Below, one piece after another: positions 8,996 to 18,014 of a stretch of DNA of 64,000 bases; position 1 is the stretch's first letter, and every line of letters begins with the position of its first letter. Made by a program: the position numbers and the translations under genes. The stretch covers positions 228,418-292,417 of the forward strand of contig NZ_JAOEGB010000007.1 of the NCBI RefSeq assembly GCF_025420585.1. The letters are read 5' to 3'. The notes under the pieces are model-generated. The model saw only the letters and a list, made by a program, of their open reading frames with translations. It was not told the origin of the DNA and did no database searches. The stretch comes from Planotetraspora sp. A-T 1434. GTDB taxonomy: Bacteria > Actinomycetota > Actinomycetes > Streptosporangiales > Streptosporangiaceae.

Positions 8996-9133
8996 TTGAC
9001 GTACCCCTTAGCGTGCGTGTGACCTTCCTTTCTCGCACACTCTCATCTTCTCAAGCGGCCCCCCGTCTCCCGACGGAGGTGCGACGGCCGCCGGACGACG
9101 AAAATGTCGGCGGGGGTCCTTAAAGTTGGCGGC

Positions 9134-10210
9134 ATGCTGACCCGTCGCGCGCTCAACAGGGCCTTCCTGGAGCGCCAGCTGCTGCTGCGTCGCCATCCCC
9201 TGAGGGCCCTGGACGCGATCGAGCACCTCGTCGGCATGCAGTCCCAGGCGCCGCTCCCGCCGTACGTCGGCCTGTGGACGCGGCTGCTCGGCTTCGGCCA
9301 CGGCGACCTCGCGCGGCTCCTGCTCGACCGGACGGCGGTGCGGATCGCCTTGATGCGTGGCACGATCCACCTGGTCAGCGCCCGCGACTGCCTCGCCCTG
9401 CGGCCGGCCGTGCAGCCCGTCCTCGATCGATGGTTCCGCACCTCGTACGCGAAGCGGCTGGACGGGGCAGACATGGAAGAGGTCGTGGCCGCGGGCCGAA
9501 GGCTCGTCGAGGAGCGACCGCTGACGTTCAACGAGCTCGGCATGATGCTGGCGGAGAAGTGGCCGAATCCTGACGTGCTGTCGCGCGCCGTGCGGGTGGG
9601 GGTGCCGCTGGTCCAGGTCCCGCCGCGTGGCATCTGGGGCGCCGTCTCTCAGGCGAGGCACACCAGCGTGGAGTCGTGGCTCGGTGAGCCGCTGGGCGAC
9701 GGCTCCGCGATCGACGCCATGGTCCTGCGATATCTGGCCGCGTTCGGACCGGCCTCTGTCAAGGACATGCAGGCGTGGTCCGGCCTGACCGGGTTGCGCT
9801 CGGTCGTGAAGAGGCTGCCGGATCTGGTGGTGCACCGCGACGAGCACGGGGTCGAGCTGTTCGACGTGCCCGACGGCCCGCTTCCTGATCCGGACACGGA
9901 CGTGCCGGTCCGGTTCATCCCGGAGTTCGACAACCTGCTCCTCTCGCACGCCGACCGCGCCCGGATCATGTCCGAGGAGCATCGCAAGATCGTCTTCACG
10001 GTCAACGGGATCATCAAGGCCACCATCCTGGTGGACGGTTTCGTCGCGGGCCTGTGGCGGATCGTCCAGGGCGGGGGCACGGCCGTCCTGGAGATCGAGC
10101 CCTTCCAGCCTCTGTTCTCCGGCCCCCGCGACGCGCTGGCGGCCGAGGGTGCGGACCTGCTCCGCTTCGCCGCGGCCGAGGCCACCGCCCACGACATCCG
10201 CTTCGTGTGA
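9134..10210 (+). CDS. Winged-helix DNA-binding domain protein (HTH_42 family)
   Basis: About 358 residues of the HTH_42 (DUF1006) family: MLTRRALNRAFLERQLLLRR at the start, then H.VGMQ.Q.P..PYVGLW and RGTIHLV.A.D. The C-terminal half carries the conserved PEFDN..LSH.DR and G...ATILVDGFVAG.W motifs. Relatives include YcaQ, a DNA glycosylase that unhooks interstrand crosslinks, and many uncharacterised actinobacterial paralogues; the QxQ catalytic motif region (GMQSQAP) is present. The start at 9134 matches the usual N-terminus; an ATG 30 bases upstream is possible. Upstream and divergent is the XRE regulator. Confidence 0.8.
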   Translation: MLTRRALNRAFLERQLLLRRHPLRALDAIEHLVGMQSQAPLPPYVGLWTRLLGFGHGDLARLLLDRTAVRIALMRGTIHLVSARDCLALRPAVQPVLDRWFRTSYAKRLDGADMEEVVAAGRRLVEERPLTFNELGMMLAEKWPNPDVLSRAVRVGVPLVQVPPRGIWGAVSQARHTSVESWLGEPLGDGSAIDAMVLRYLAAFGPASVKDMQAWSGLTGLRSVVKRLPDLVVHRDEHGVELFDVPDGPLPDPDTDVPVRFIPEFDNLLLSHADRARIMSEEHRKIVFTVNGIIKATILVDGFVAGLWRIVQGGGTAVLEIEPFQPLFSGPRDALAAEGADLLRFAAAEATAHDIRFV

Positions 10211-10336
10211 GCGCCGCCTACCCCGCTGCGGTGGTGGGAGCCCTTCGCGGCATGAGAGAGCGTGTGATGACCTGAGCTTGAAGGGTGAGCCGGCGCCACG
10301 GCCTGTGCAGGTGCTTATGTCAGGCACCATGGAAGG

Positions 10337-11236
10337 ATGACTCTGGCGATGGACGAGGGTCCCGGCGGCGTGTTCCGTGCGTTGCCTGACCCGTCTGATG
10401 TGCTCACCAGCCCCCCGTTCAGACTGCTGGTGGACCTTATCGCAGACGGCGACGTGCTGATCCTTAGCGGGGCCGGCCTATCGACAGAGTCAGGCATTCC
10501 GGACTACCGAGGGGAGAGCGGGCTCAAGCGGCGGGCCGAGCCGATGACGTACCAGACGTTCGTCGGCAGCGCCGCAGCCCGCCGGCGGTACTGGGCGCGC
10601 AGCCACGTGGGATGGCGGCACGTCGCTCGCGCAATCCCCAACGCCGGTCATCGCGCGGTCGCGGAACTGCAGGGCCGCGGACTGATTGCCGGGATCATCA
10701 CCCAGAACGTCGACGGCCTGCATCAGGCCGCCGGCGCACAGCATGTGATCGAGTTGCACGGCGGCCTCGATCGCGTCAGCTGTCTTGACTGCGGTCAACG
10801 TACCTCCCGTCACATGCTCGACCAGCGCCTGCACGCGGCCAACCCCGGCTGGCACGCCCGGGTCAGCGCGATCAACCCGGACGGCGACGCCATCCTGGCC
10901 GATGACCAGATCGACGCCTTCCAGATCGTGGACTGCCACAGCTGCGGCGGCCTGCTCAAGCCCGACGTGGTGTTCTTCGGCGAGAACGTGCCACGACCCC
11001 GCGTCCAGGAGTGTTACACGCTGACCGAGCGCGCCAATACGCTGCTGGTTCTCGGGTCCTCGCTGACCGTCATGTCCGGCTACCGGTTCGTACGCCGCGC
11101 CACCGAACTCGCCATACCCGTCGCGATCATCAACCAAGGCCGGACCCGAGGCGACGCCCATGCCCTCCTGACCTTGGACGCTCCCCTCGGCTCGACCTTG
11201 ACCGCGCTCCTTGCCGGGCTCGGCTCGACACGGTGA
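10337..11236 (+). CDS. Sir2-family NAD-dependent protein deacylase
   Basis: 299 residues with every sirtuin hallmark: [15 protein letters not shown] at 45-59 for NAD binding, QNVDGLH at 123-129, the catalytic His in ELHG (141), a zinc site made of CLDCG (149-152) and CHSCGG (about 194-198), then KPDVVFFGE and LVLGSSL. It removes acyl groups from lysines using NAD. Unlike the short bacterial CobB type, it has about 35 extra N-terminal residues and a roughly 40-residue zinc-module spacer, resembling SIRT4-like class II enzymes. Base composition is lower in GC than its neighbours. No partner acetyltransferase is adjacent. Confidence 0.9.
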   Translation: MTLAMDEGPGGVFRALPDPSDVLTSPPFRLLVDLIADGDVLILSGAGLSTESGIPDYRGESGLKRRAEPMTYQTFVGSAAARRRYWARSHVGWRHVARAIPNAGHRAVAELQGRGLIAGIITQNVDGLHQAAGAQHVIELHGGLDRVSCLDCGQRTSRHMLDQRLHAANPGWHARVSAINPDGDAILADDQIDAFQIVDCHSCGGLLKPDVVFFGENVPRPRVQECYTLTERANTLLVLGSSLTVMSGYRFVRRATELAIPVAIINQGRTRGDAHALLTLDAPLGSTLTALLAGLGSTR

Positions 11237-11460
11237 CATGTCGCCTTCGTGGGGCACGCGGCGGGAGGGACGCCGCCATAACTTGATGGCGAGAGCGAGA
11301 CCGCCTGCGGCACGGTGCTGGGCATGCCAGCGGCGCCCGACTCGAAGCGGCATCCGACCCCCAGCGGCATCCGACCCCCAGCGGCGCCTGGGTCCGGGTG
11401 CCGCCCCACCCCAGTGCGCGTGCCCGCGTCCGGCGGGGCCGGCCGTACGAAGAAGGGGGT

Positions 11461-11931
11461 ATGACCTCGTTCTCGCGCCATCTTCGGCAGACCTCCGCAG
11501 GCCATCTCTCGGTGGCGGTGGACACCGACGCGGCCCCCGAGCGCGTCTTCGCCGTGCTTACCGACTGGCCCCGGCACGGTGAGTGGATGATGCTGACCCG
11601 CGCCCGCGTCGCCTCCGGCGACGGCCACAGCGTCGGCAGCCGCCTCGCGGCCTTCACCGGAATCGGGCCGGTGGGCTTCCTGGACACCATGGAGATCACC
11701 TCCTGGCACCCGCCGCACGAGGTCGCCGTCCGCCACACCGGCAGGCTCGTGCGCGGCACCGGGCTGTTTCGCGTGCTCCCCCGGGCCGGAGGGGGCAGCA
11801 CGATCGTGTGGGAAGAAGACCTCGAGCTGCCCCTCGGCCCTGCCGTACGGCTCGGCTGGCCCGTGATCAGACCCCTCAGCGCGACGTTCCTGCGCCGGTC
11901 CCTGCGGCGCCTGGCCGAACTCACCCCATAA
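11461..11931 (+). CDS. SRPBCC (polyketide cyclase/START-like) family protein
   Basis: 156 residues. The pattern SVAVDTDAAPERVFAVLTDWPRHGEWM at about 17-42, then G..VGS.L.A and ISWHPP.EV.V.HTG.....G...V.P..GG.T..W.E is typical of SRPBCC helix-grip proteins that bind hydrophobic ligands. The start ATG is directly after an AAGGGGG; the longer frame upstream has no conservation. The function is unknown; such proteins are often annotated as polyketide cyclase or coenzyme Q-binding protein, but nothing here supports either. Confidence 0.75.
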   Translation: MTSFSRHLRQTSAGHLSVAVDTDAAPERVFAVLTDWPRHGEWMMLTRARVASGDGHSVGSRLAAFTGIGPVGFLDTMEITSWHPPHEVAVRHTGRLVRGTGLFRVLPRAGGGSTIVWEEDLELPLGPAVRLGWPVIRPLSATFLRRSLRRLAELTP

Positions 11932-12264
11932 CAACCCATAACCAACCCCATAACCAACCCACAGCTGAGCCGGCTCAGCGGCAGTTGAGCGCATCGGCCG
12001 TGGCCGTCCAGCAGCGCCCGCCCGGCCGTACGTCTCTGGTCATCACCGCACGCGGCATAACCACATCCCCTTTGCCTGGCGTTTGGCCGGTGCCACCGGC
12101 ATGGACCGCGCCGGCGTGACCCACCCCTCGATGGTCTTCCCCGAACGGCGGGCACCCGGGTGCCTGCCGCAGATCAGTACGGACCGACGCCGAAATTGAC
12201 GCGACATCACGACGCCGGGACGGCAGGATGGCACACTTCGGGGCGTTGTAAGGGGAGCCGGGAA
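11932..12264. other. Noncoding gap with a 16-bp perfect palindrome
   Basis: No gene seen. After the SRPBCC stop come three imperfect copies of CCATAACCAAC (11935-11960). A perfect palindrome GCTGAGCCGGCTCAGC follows at 11964-11979 and could act as a hairpin terminator, although it has no T tract. The rest should hold the promoter of the MFS gene. Confidence 0.5.
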
Positions 12265-13536
12265 GTGCACAGTTACCGTGGCGATCTCAGCATGCTCCGG
12301 GACAGGCGCTTCGCCATGCTGCTCGGCGCCCGGAGCATCTCCATGCTGGGCAGTTCCTTCGCTCCTGTGGCACTCGCGTTCGGGGTCCTCGCGCTGCCTG
12401 GGGCGACGGCCACGACCCTGTCGGTGGTCCTGGCCGCCGAGGCACTGCCGATGGTGGCGTTCATGCTGGTGGGCGGAGTGATCGCGGACCGGTTGCCCCG
12501 GCATCGGGTGATGATGGCCAGCGAGGCGCTCAACGCCACGGCGTATTTCTGCCTGGCCGCGATGATGCTCACCGGATGGACCCCGGTGCCCGCGCTGGTG
12601 ACGGCGACGGCGGTCAGCGGGGTGGCGACTGCGATCCTCTTCCCCGCCCTGGCCGGCATCGTCCCCGACGTCGTCCCGGCCGACCGGCTGCAGACCGCCA
12701 ACGCCCTGCTGGGGCTCGGCACCAACAGCTCGCGCGTCGCCGGGCTGGTCGCGAGCGGGGCCACAGTCGTCCTGCTCGGCGGTGGCTGGGCGCTCGCCGT
12801 CAGCGGCATGATGTTCGCCGTGTCGGCGGTGCTCATCGCGACGCTGCGCCTGGCCCACGCGGGACGCTCCGCGGATGAGAAGCACTCGGTGCTCGCCGAC
12901 CTGCGCGGCGGCTGGCGCGAGTTCGTCTCCAGGCAGTGGCTTTGGGTGGTCGTCGCCCAGTTCTCGGTGCTCGTGATGGCCTTCCAAGCGGCGCACGGCG
13001 TGCTGGGACCGCTGGAAGCCAAACGACACCTCGGAGGGGCGGCCGCCTGGTCGGCGATCCTGGCCGGGGAGGCGATCGGCATGATCGGCGGTGTCTTCAT
13101 AGCCCTACGGTTGCGACCCCGCCGTCCCATCCTGGTCGCGACGCTCCTCACCGGGCCCACGGCCCTGCCGTACCTGCTCCTCGGCCTGGGCGCTCCACTG
13201 TGGACCATCGTCGTCGGCGCGGCGGTGATGGGGGTCTGCTTCGACATCTTCGGTGTCCTGTGGACCACGACGATGCAGCGGGAGATCCCGGCCGAGTCCC
13301 TGTCGCGCGTCAGCTCTTATGACGCCCTCGGCTCACTGATGTTCGGCCCGATCGGCCTCCTGATCGCGGGGCCGGTGGCCATCCTGGTCGGCTCGAAGCC
13401 CGCGCTGGTCGGATGCGCTGTGATCATCGTGCTGTCCTGTCTCGCCGCGCTCCTCTCTCCGGGGGTGCGCGCGCTGGAGGCGCCGGCGCCCCTCCGAAGG
13501 AACCCGGTCGCACTGGCGACTGATGGCGAGCGCTGA
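12265..13536 (+). CDS. MFS transporter, drug-efflux type
   Basis: About 423 residues with around 12 hydrophobic segments. The first half shows LLGARSISMLGSSFAPVALA (split at the helix start) and GGVIADRLPRHRVMM, the motif-A loop of MFS exporters between TM2 and TM3. The family exports drugs or metabolites with protons; MFS_3-like relatives include enterobactin exporter EntS and macrolide pumps. The start is a GTG with AGGGGAG eight bases upstream; the longer in-frame extension to 12160 is charged and unlikely. No regulator is adjacent, so substrate cannot be inferred. Confidence 0.85.
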   Translation: MHSYRGDLSMLRDRRFAMLLGARSISMLGSSFAPVALAFGVLALPGATATTLSVVLAAEALPMVAFMLVGGVIADRLPRHRVMMASEALNATAYFCLAAMMLTGWTPVPALVTATAVSGVATAILFPALAGIVPDVVPADRLQTANALLGLGTNSSRVAGLVASGATVVLLGGGWALAVSGMMFAVSAVLIATLRLAHAGRSADEKHSVLADLRGGWREFVSRQWLWVVVAQFSVLVMAFQAAHGVLGPLEAKRHLGGAAAWSAILAGEAIGMIGGVFIALRLRPRRPILVATLLTGPTALPYLLLGLGAPLWTIVVGAAVMGVCFDIFGVLWTTTMQREIPAESLSRVSSYDALGSLMFGPIGLLIAGPVAILVGSKPALVGCAVIIVLSCLAALLSPGVRALEAPAPLRRNPVALATDGER

Positions 13537-13752
13537 ACGGCCGCGGCGGCGAAGCGGCTTACAGCGGCGGCTCGGAGGCGCCGAGCCGCCGCGAGATCGC
13601 CTGGGAGGCCGCCTCCTCCGTGATCGGGAAGGCCTCCCACCAGACACCCCGTTCGAAGCTCGCCGCGGCATCCTGTGGCGGCATCCGGGCCGACACCGTC
13701 CGGTCGCGCCCAGCGTCGCCGCCGGCCCCCACCGGCCCGCCCGCTTGCGGCA

Positions 13753-14175
13753 TCACCTCAAGGCGAGGCGGGCGCGGGTGGCCGCGAGGGCCTGTGGGTC
13801 GGCTCTGTCCGCCTTCCACGGCCGGCACAGGTGGTCGCCGTCCTTCCTCGGCACGAGGTGGACGTGGAGGTGGAACTGGTCCTGCCAGCCCGCGTCGCGG
13901 TTGGCCTGGAAGAGCGTCAGGCCGTCCGGGTCGAACACCTCCCGGATCCGCCCGGCCATCCGGTGCACCGTACGCATCACCGCGGCGGCGTCCTCCTCCG
14001 TGATCTCCCACAGGTCGGCCGCGTGACGCCTGGGGATGACGAGCGTGTGCCCCTCCATCACGGCGGTGTTGTCGAGGAACGCCACCGTCGCGTCGTCCTC
14101 GTAGAGGATTTCGGCGCCGAGCCGGCCCGCCACGATGTCGCAGAAGACGCACACGGTGGAGCCCGCGTCACTCAT
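13753..14175 (-). CDS. HIT-family hydrolase
   Basis: 140 residues with CVFCDIVAG near the start (a CxxC zinc pair), EGHTLVIPRRHA in the middle and the histidine triad QFHLHVHLVPR near 109-119. HIT proteins hydrolyse or transfer nucleotides from phosphoramidates and AMP conjugates. The ATG at 14175 lies 8 bases inside the end of the upstream GH3-like gene, so it is translationally coupled to it. Whether it takes part in the nucleotide-related operon further upstream is open. Confidence 0.88.
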   Translation of the reverse strand: MSDAGSTVCVFCDIVAGRLGAEILYEDDATVAFLDNTAVMEGHTLVIPRRHAADLWEITEEDAAAVMRTVHRMAGRIREVFDPDGLTLFQANRDAGWQDQFHLHVHLVPRKDGDHLCRPWKADRADPQALAATRARLALR

Positions 14176-15694
14176 CGGCCGCGACTCCCTCGCCTGCCAC
14201 CGGCCCCTCGGGCGACCCGGCGAGCGATCCGTCCGCCGACCCGGCACGCCGCCCGGCGAGCAGCTCGGCGGCGACCTGGGTGTTGACTCTGCCCGCGCCG
14301 TACGTCACGACGCTCGGGCCCGTCGCCGCCGCCGCGTCGTCCGGCATCCCCACGGCGACCAGGATGGTGTCGGGCCGCGCGGCCAGGACCTTCCCGACCC
14401 ACGCGCCCTGCCACGGGATGCGGTAGGCGTCGCGGACGACGACCACCAGAGGCCCCTCCTTCGCGCCCTCCACGATCTCCTCGGCCGAGGCCCCGTGCTC
14501 GTCCACCCGGTGGCTGTGGGCCACCAGCCCCAGCTCGGCGAGCCGTTCGGTCATGCTCCAGTGTGCCTCGCCGACCGCCACGTTGGCCGGGGCGCGCAGC
14601 TCCACGACGGTCGCGGGGCCGCTCAGGACGACGTCGCCCGTCACGCGGACCGCGCGGCGCGCCGCTTCGAGGCCCACCGAGCGGTCGGGGGCGGGGCCGG
14701 GGCGTGGAGCGGCCCCGGCGCGCATGGCGTCGACCCGCGCGGCGGCCGTCTCCAGCACCGACACGTCCAGCTCTCCCGCACGGACGGCATCGGCGACCCC
14801 GGCCCGGATGGCGGCGCAGAACGGTTCGCCGTCGAGGGGGCCGAGCAGCTGCAGGTCGGCGCCCGCCTGGAAGGCGCGAATGGCGGTGGCCACGATGCCG
14901 GACGGCCCGGCGGCGGCCTCCATGGCGACGGCGGTGCTGACCAGCACGCCCTCGTATCCGAGCTCGACCCGCACCAGGTCGTGCAGGATGCGGCGGCTCA
15001 CCGTCGCGGGCGTGCCCGGATCCAGCGCTTCGAACACCACGTGCGCGGTCATGAGGCTCGCCGCCCCGGCCTCGATGGCCGCGACGAACGGGGCCAGCTC
15101 GCGCCGCCGGAAGGTGTCGAGATCGCAGTCGATCACCGGGAGTGAGTGGTGGGAGTCGCTGACGGTCGCGCCGTGGCCGGGGAAATGCTTGACCGCCACC
15201 GCGATGCCGGCGTCCCGCATGGCCCGGACGTAGGCGGCGCCGTGCGCCCCGACACGCTCGGGGTCCGAGCCGAACGAGCGCACGCCGATGATCGGATTGT
15301 CCGGATCGCTGTTGACGTCGACCGACGGCGCCAGGTTGTAGTTGACCCCGCTGGCCGCGAGGTCCGCGGCGATCGCCGCGGCGACCCGGCGGGTGAGGTC
15401 GAGGTCGTCGACCACGCCGAGCGCCAGGTTGCCGGGGTAGGCGCTGCCGGTCTCGTAGTCGAGCCGGGTGACGTCGCCGCCCTCCTCGTCGATCGAGACC
15501 AGCGCGTCGGGCCGGGTCTCGCGGAGGGAACGCGCGATCTCCGCGATCGACCCGGGGCGGCCGGCATGGTTGGCGGGGAAGATCGTGACCCCCGCCAGGC
15601 CGTGCTCCAGAGCCTCGTGCACCCAGGGCGGCGCCTCGGTGCCCCCGAAGCCGGGCAGCAGGCAGGCGTTGACCAAGCGGTCGAGCTCGTTCAC
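14168..15694 (-). CDS. GH3-family protein (NagZ-like) without the catalytic Asp
   Basis: 508 residues. The N-terminal barrel carries NagZ hallmarks: SIDEEGGDVTRL near 67-78, RSFGSDP at 139-145, KHFPGHG at 169-175 and the acid/base loop D180-S-H182. NagZ releases N-acetylglucosamine from muropeptides by a Asp nucleophile in an SDD-x-x-M motif. Here the matching segment reads S253-T-A-V-A-M258, so Asp is Thr. The C-terminal ~170 residues form a second alpha/beta domain as in long actinobacterial GH3 proteins. The GTG start has GAGGAG seven bases upstream. No signal peptide, so cytoplasmic. Either inactive, non-hydrolytic or phosphorylase-like by another mechanism. Confidence 0.8.
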   Translation of the reverse strand: MNELDRLVNACLLPGFGGTEAPPWVHEALEHGLAGVTIFPANHAGRPGSIAEIARSLRETRPDALVSIDEEGGDVTRLDYETGSAYPGNLALGVVDDLDLTRRVAAAIAADLAASGVNYNLAPSVDVNSDPDNPIIGVRSFGSDPERVGAHGAAYVRAMRDAGIAVAVKHFPGHGATVSDSHHSLPVIDCDLDTFRRRELAPFVAAIEAGAASLMTAHVVFEALDPGTPATVSRRILHDLVRVELGYEGVLVSTAVAMEAAAGPSGIVATAIRAFQAGADLQLLGPLDGEPFCAAIRAGVADAVRAGELDVSVLETAAARVDAMRAGAAPRPGPAPDRSVGLEAARRAVRVTGDVVLSGPATVVELRAPANVAVGEAHWSMTERLAELGLVAHSHRVDEHGASAEEIVEGAKEGPLVVVVRDAYRIPWQGAWVGKVLAARPDTILVAVGMPDDAAAATGPSVVTYGAGRVNTQVAAELLAGRRAGSADGSLAGSPEGPVAGEGVAADE

Positions 15695-15811
15695 TGGCTG
15701 ACTCCTCGTCGTGATCATGGAGACGTACGGCTGCGCGGCCCCGGTGGGCAATGCCGGGCACCTGGGGTGGACGTTCGGGAGAAGAGGCAGGCACCCGCCA
15801 TGCCCTGCCGG

Positions 15812-16948
15812 TCAGCCCTGGATCTGCTCCGACAGCGCCTGAAGCTCCTTCGCGGTGCGCGACAGGGGGAACCTGGCGGCGTTCCGGTAGCCGGCCGCCC
15901 GGATGTCGTCCAGCGCCGCCGGGTCCTTCCTGAGCCAGGCGACGGTCTCGGCGATGGCCTGCGGGCCCGCGGTCAGATCGACCGGGATGGCGGAATCCCC
16001 CAGCACCTCCAGCAGCCCCGGGACCGGCTGGTACAGCACGGGCAGCCCGCACGCCTGCGCCTCCACCGCGACGAGGCCGAACGCCTCCAGCCTCGTCGAG
16101 GGGACGATGAGCAGGTCGTGCTCGGCGAAGGCCCGCCAGAGGTCGGGCCGCGACAGCCAGCCCAGATAGCGGACCCCCGCGAGGCCGGACTCCTCGTCCA
16201 GCCTCCGATACTCCGCGGGCGGGGCCGCCACGCTGAGCGTGACGCCGTCGAGGCCGGCGACGGCTTCGAACAGGCCGCTCCCCGCCTTCTCGGCCGTGAG
16301 CCGGCCCGCGTAGAGGAGGCGCAGGTCTTCCCCGGCACGGCGGTGCCGTACGGGCGGCTCCGAAAGGAGGTGGTCGGGGATGCCCCAGGGGATGTGAGCG
16401 ATGCGGCTGGAGTCGGCGGGGGCGAGGCGGCGCAGCAGGGTCGCCATCGCGGTCGTGGGCACCACGATGGCGCGGGCGGCGGCGACGGCCTCCTTCAGCA
16501 CCTCGGCCTGGGTGGGGTGGTCGGCCGCGAAGAGCAGGTCCGTGCCGTGGACCAGCGCCAGATGCGGGTGCCGGGGGAAGGCGCGGAGCAGCGCCGGGGT
16601 GGCGCCGAAGGCGAGATGCTGGAGGTGGACCACCCCGTAGCCGGCGGCCGGGAAGCGCTCCCGGATGGCGGCGGCGAGAGCCTCCACGTAGGTCCAGAAC
16701 CCGGCGCCGTCCACCTGCTTGCCCGGCACCGCGAGCAGCGCCGGACGGTCCGATCCGGGCGCGTCGGATCCGGGCGCATCGGGGGCGGGCGCGTCGGGGG
16801 CGGGCGCATCGGGGGCGGAGTCCGGCGGGGCGAGCATGAACACGTCGGCCGGGATCGGCCGGTCAGGCCCGAGGTAGAGGTCCCGGAGAAGTTCGACGCT
16901 GCCACCGGGACTGCCCGGAGGGAGGTCCACTCCGGTGATCGTGGTCAC
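15812..16948 (-). CDS. GT4-family glycosyltransferase
   Basis: 378 residues with a GT-B layout: an N-terminal acceptor domain (VVHLQHLAFGATPALLRAFP, split by helix breaks), LVHGTDLLF, and a C-terminal GT4 domain with RLLYAGRL.AEKAG..L, YLGWLSRPDL and the E-x7-E donor motif LEAFGLVAVEAQACGLP near 300. A repetitive linker (APDAPAPDAPGSDAPGSD type, about 45-65) is encoded by 15-18-bp DNA repeats. It likely transfers a sugar from a nucleotide sugar to an unknown acceptor. The GTG start overlaps the stop of the upstream deaminase-like gene (GTGA), so it is the last gene of the AurF/Dcd operon. Confidence 0.85.
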   Translation of the reverse strand: MTTITGVDLPPGSPGGSVELLRDLYLGPDRPIPADVFMLAPPDSAPDAPAPDAPAPDAPGSDAPGSDRPALLAVPGKQVDGAGFWTYVEALAAAIRERFPAAGYGVVHLQHLAFGATPALLRAFPRHPHLALVHGTDLLFAADHPTQAEVLKEAVAAARAIVVPTTAMATLLRRLAPADSSRIAHIPWGIPDHLLSEPPVRHRRAGEDLRLLYAGRLTAEKAGSGLFEAVAGLDGVTLSVAAPPAEYRRLDEESGLAGVRYLGWLSRPDLWRAFAEHDLLIVPSTRLEAFGLVAVEAQACGLPVLYQPVPGLLEVLGDSAIPVDLTAGPQAIAETVAWLRKDPAALDDIRAAGYRNAARFPLSRTAKELQALSEQIQG

Positions 16949-17469
16949 ATCAGCTCCTCGTAGAGGCGGGAGATGTCGATGCCGCCGGTGCGCATGTACT
17001 TGCTGCCCATGCGCTGGTAACTGGCCGTCGACCCGAACGTGGTCAAGAAGATGATCTTTCCGAAGGTCATGTACGGGTAGACCCGCACCGGCCTGGCCAC
17101 CCGGATCTCCAGCGTCCACCGGATCGCGTGGCCCACGTGGCCGAGCGGCGCCGAGACGTGCACCCAGATGCCCAGCGCCCCGATGGTGTGGTCCCCGTTG
17201 ATCATCTGCGCGTACCGCTCGGAGGCGGTCCGCTCGTGGGTGACGCCGAGATACAGCTTCCCCGGCAGCAGGACCATCCCCTCGGGGGGGATATCCACCT
17301 CGGTGAAGGGGGTGGTGACGGCCGCGTCCAGGTCGGTGTCGCACACCCGGATGGTGTCGCCGAGGCGCCAGTCGTACGCGTTGGGAGAGATGCGGCCGGG
17401 GTCGAAGGGGTCGATGACGATGTCCCCCCGGCTGATTGCCGCCGCGATGGCCTTCGCGGTGAGGATCAC
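16945..17469 (-). CDS. dCTP deaminase-like protein, Arg/Ser loop lost, Glu kept
   Basis: 174 residues of the trimeric dCTP deaminase/dUTPase fold: SPNAYDWRLGDTI at 28-40, IGALGIWVHVSAP at 96-108, RWTLEIRV at 117-124 and a lid motif SKYMRTGG.DISRL at 156-169. In E. coli Dcd the loop G-R-S-S supplies Arg115 and Ser111-area contacts and V-L-E-F supplies catalytic Glu138. Here the loop is G92-D-H-T95 while Glu121 is retained. The GTG start overlaps the stop of the paralogue upstream (GTGA). Nucleotide binding is likely; activity on its own is doubtful. Confidence 0.8.
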   Translation of the reverse strand: MILTAKAIAAAISRGDIVIDPFDPGRISPNAYDWRLGDTIRVCDTDLDAAVTTPFTEVDIPPEGMVLLPGKLYLGVTHERTASERYAQMINGDHTIGALGIWVHVSAPLGHVGHAIRWTLEIRVARPVRVYPYMTFGKIIFLTTFGSTASYQRMGSKYMRTGGIDISRLYEELM

Positions 17470-17993
17470 AGCGTGGCCATCCTGTCGTGCCAGTAACGGG
17501 ACGCCTGCGGGCCCTCCGACGCCTGGTACTTCCCGGAGTACAGGTCGATATCCCCCGAGGACACGAAGAACATGATCTGGCCGATCTTCATGCCCGGATA
17601 GACCCGCAACGGGCGGACCGGCGACAGCATCAGCGTCCACTGACCGTGGAAGCCGATGTCGCCGATCGGCGCGGTGATCTCTACGAACAGGCCCAGCCGC
17701 CCGACGGACGACCGGCCGAACAGCAGCGGAACGTAGACGTCCGACCCGACCCTCTCCTCCGTGTGCCCGAGGTAGAGCTGGTTCGGCTGGAGGACGTACC
17801 CCTCGTCACCGAGCGGGATGACCTCGGTCGGGTTGGGCTCGTACGCGTCGACCACCTCGCTGGTGTAGGTCAGCAGCGTGTCGCCCAGCCGTACGTTGTA
17901 GCTGTTGGGATTGACCTGGTCGATGCTGAACGGCGAGATGCCGATCCGCCCGTCCTCCGCCGCAGCGGTTATCTCTGGCCCCGTGAGAATCAT
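17466..17993 (-). CDS. dCTP deaminase-like protein, Arg/Ser loop kept, Glu lost
   Basis: 175 residues, clearly Dcd family: NPNSYNVRLGDTL at 28-40, FGRSSVGRLGLFVEITAP at 92-109 (Arg94, Ser95, Ser96 conserved), GFHGQWTLMLSP at 114-125 and the phosphate lid SGKYQASEGPQASR at 153-166. The catalytic Glu position of Dcd holds Met122. It is second gene of the operon, 21 bases after the AurF-type gene, with AGAGGG five bases before its ATG, and it overlaps the next paralogue. Together with that paralogue it has a full set of Dcd residues, which suggests a heteromer with shared active sites. Confidence 0.85.
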   Translation of the reverse strand: MILTGPEITAAAEDGRIGISPFSIDQVNPNSYNVRLGDTLLTYTSEVVDAYEPNPTEVIPLGDEGYVLQPNQLYLGHTEERVGSDVYVPLLFGRSSVGRLGLFVEITAPIGDIGFHGQWTLMLSPVRPLRVYPGMKIGQIMFFVSSGDIDLYSGKYQASEGPQASRYWHDRMATL

Positions 17994-18014
17994 CGAACCC
18001 TCTGTATGTCGGCG

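Noticed and set aside
15711..15720. Single GTGATCATGG as a further 53-bp element
   Set aside because: It is alone, lacks the flanking conserved bases and has no partner at 53 bp.
16945..17993. Dcd-like genes as an antiphage dCTP deaminase system
   Set aside because: Known antiphage dCTP deaminases use the zinc cytidine deaminase fold. These belong to the trimeric Dcd/dUTPase fold, and the neighbours are biosynthetic.
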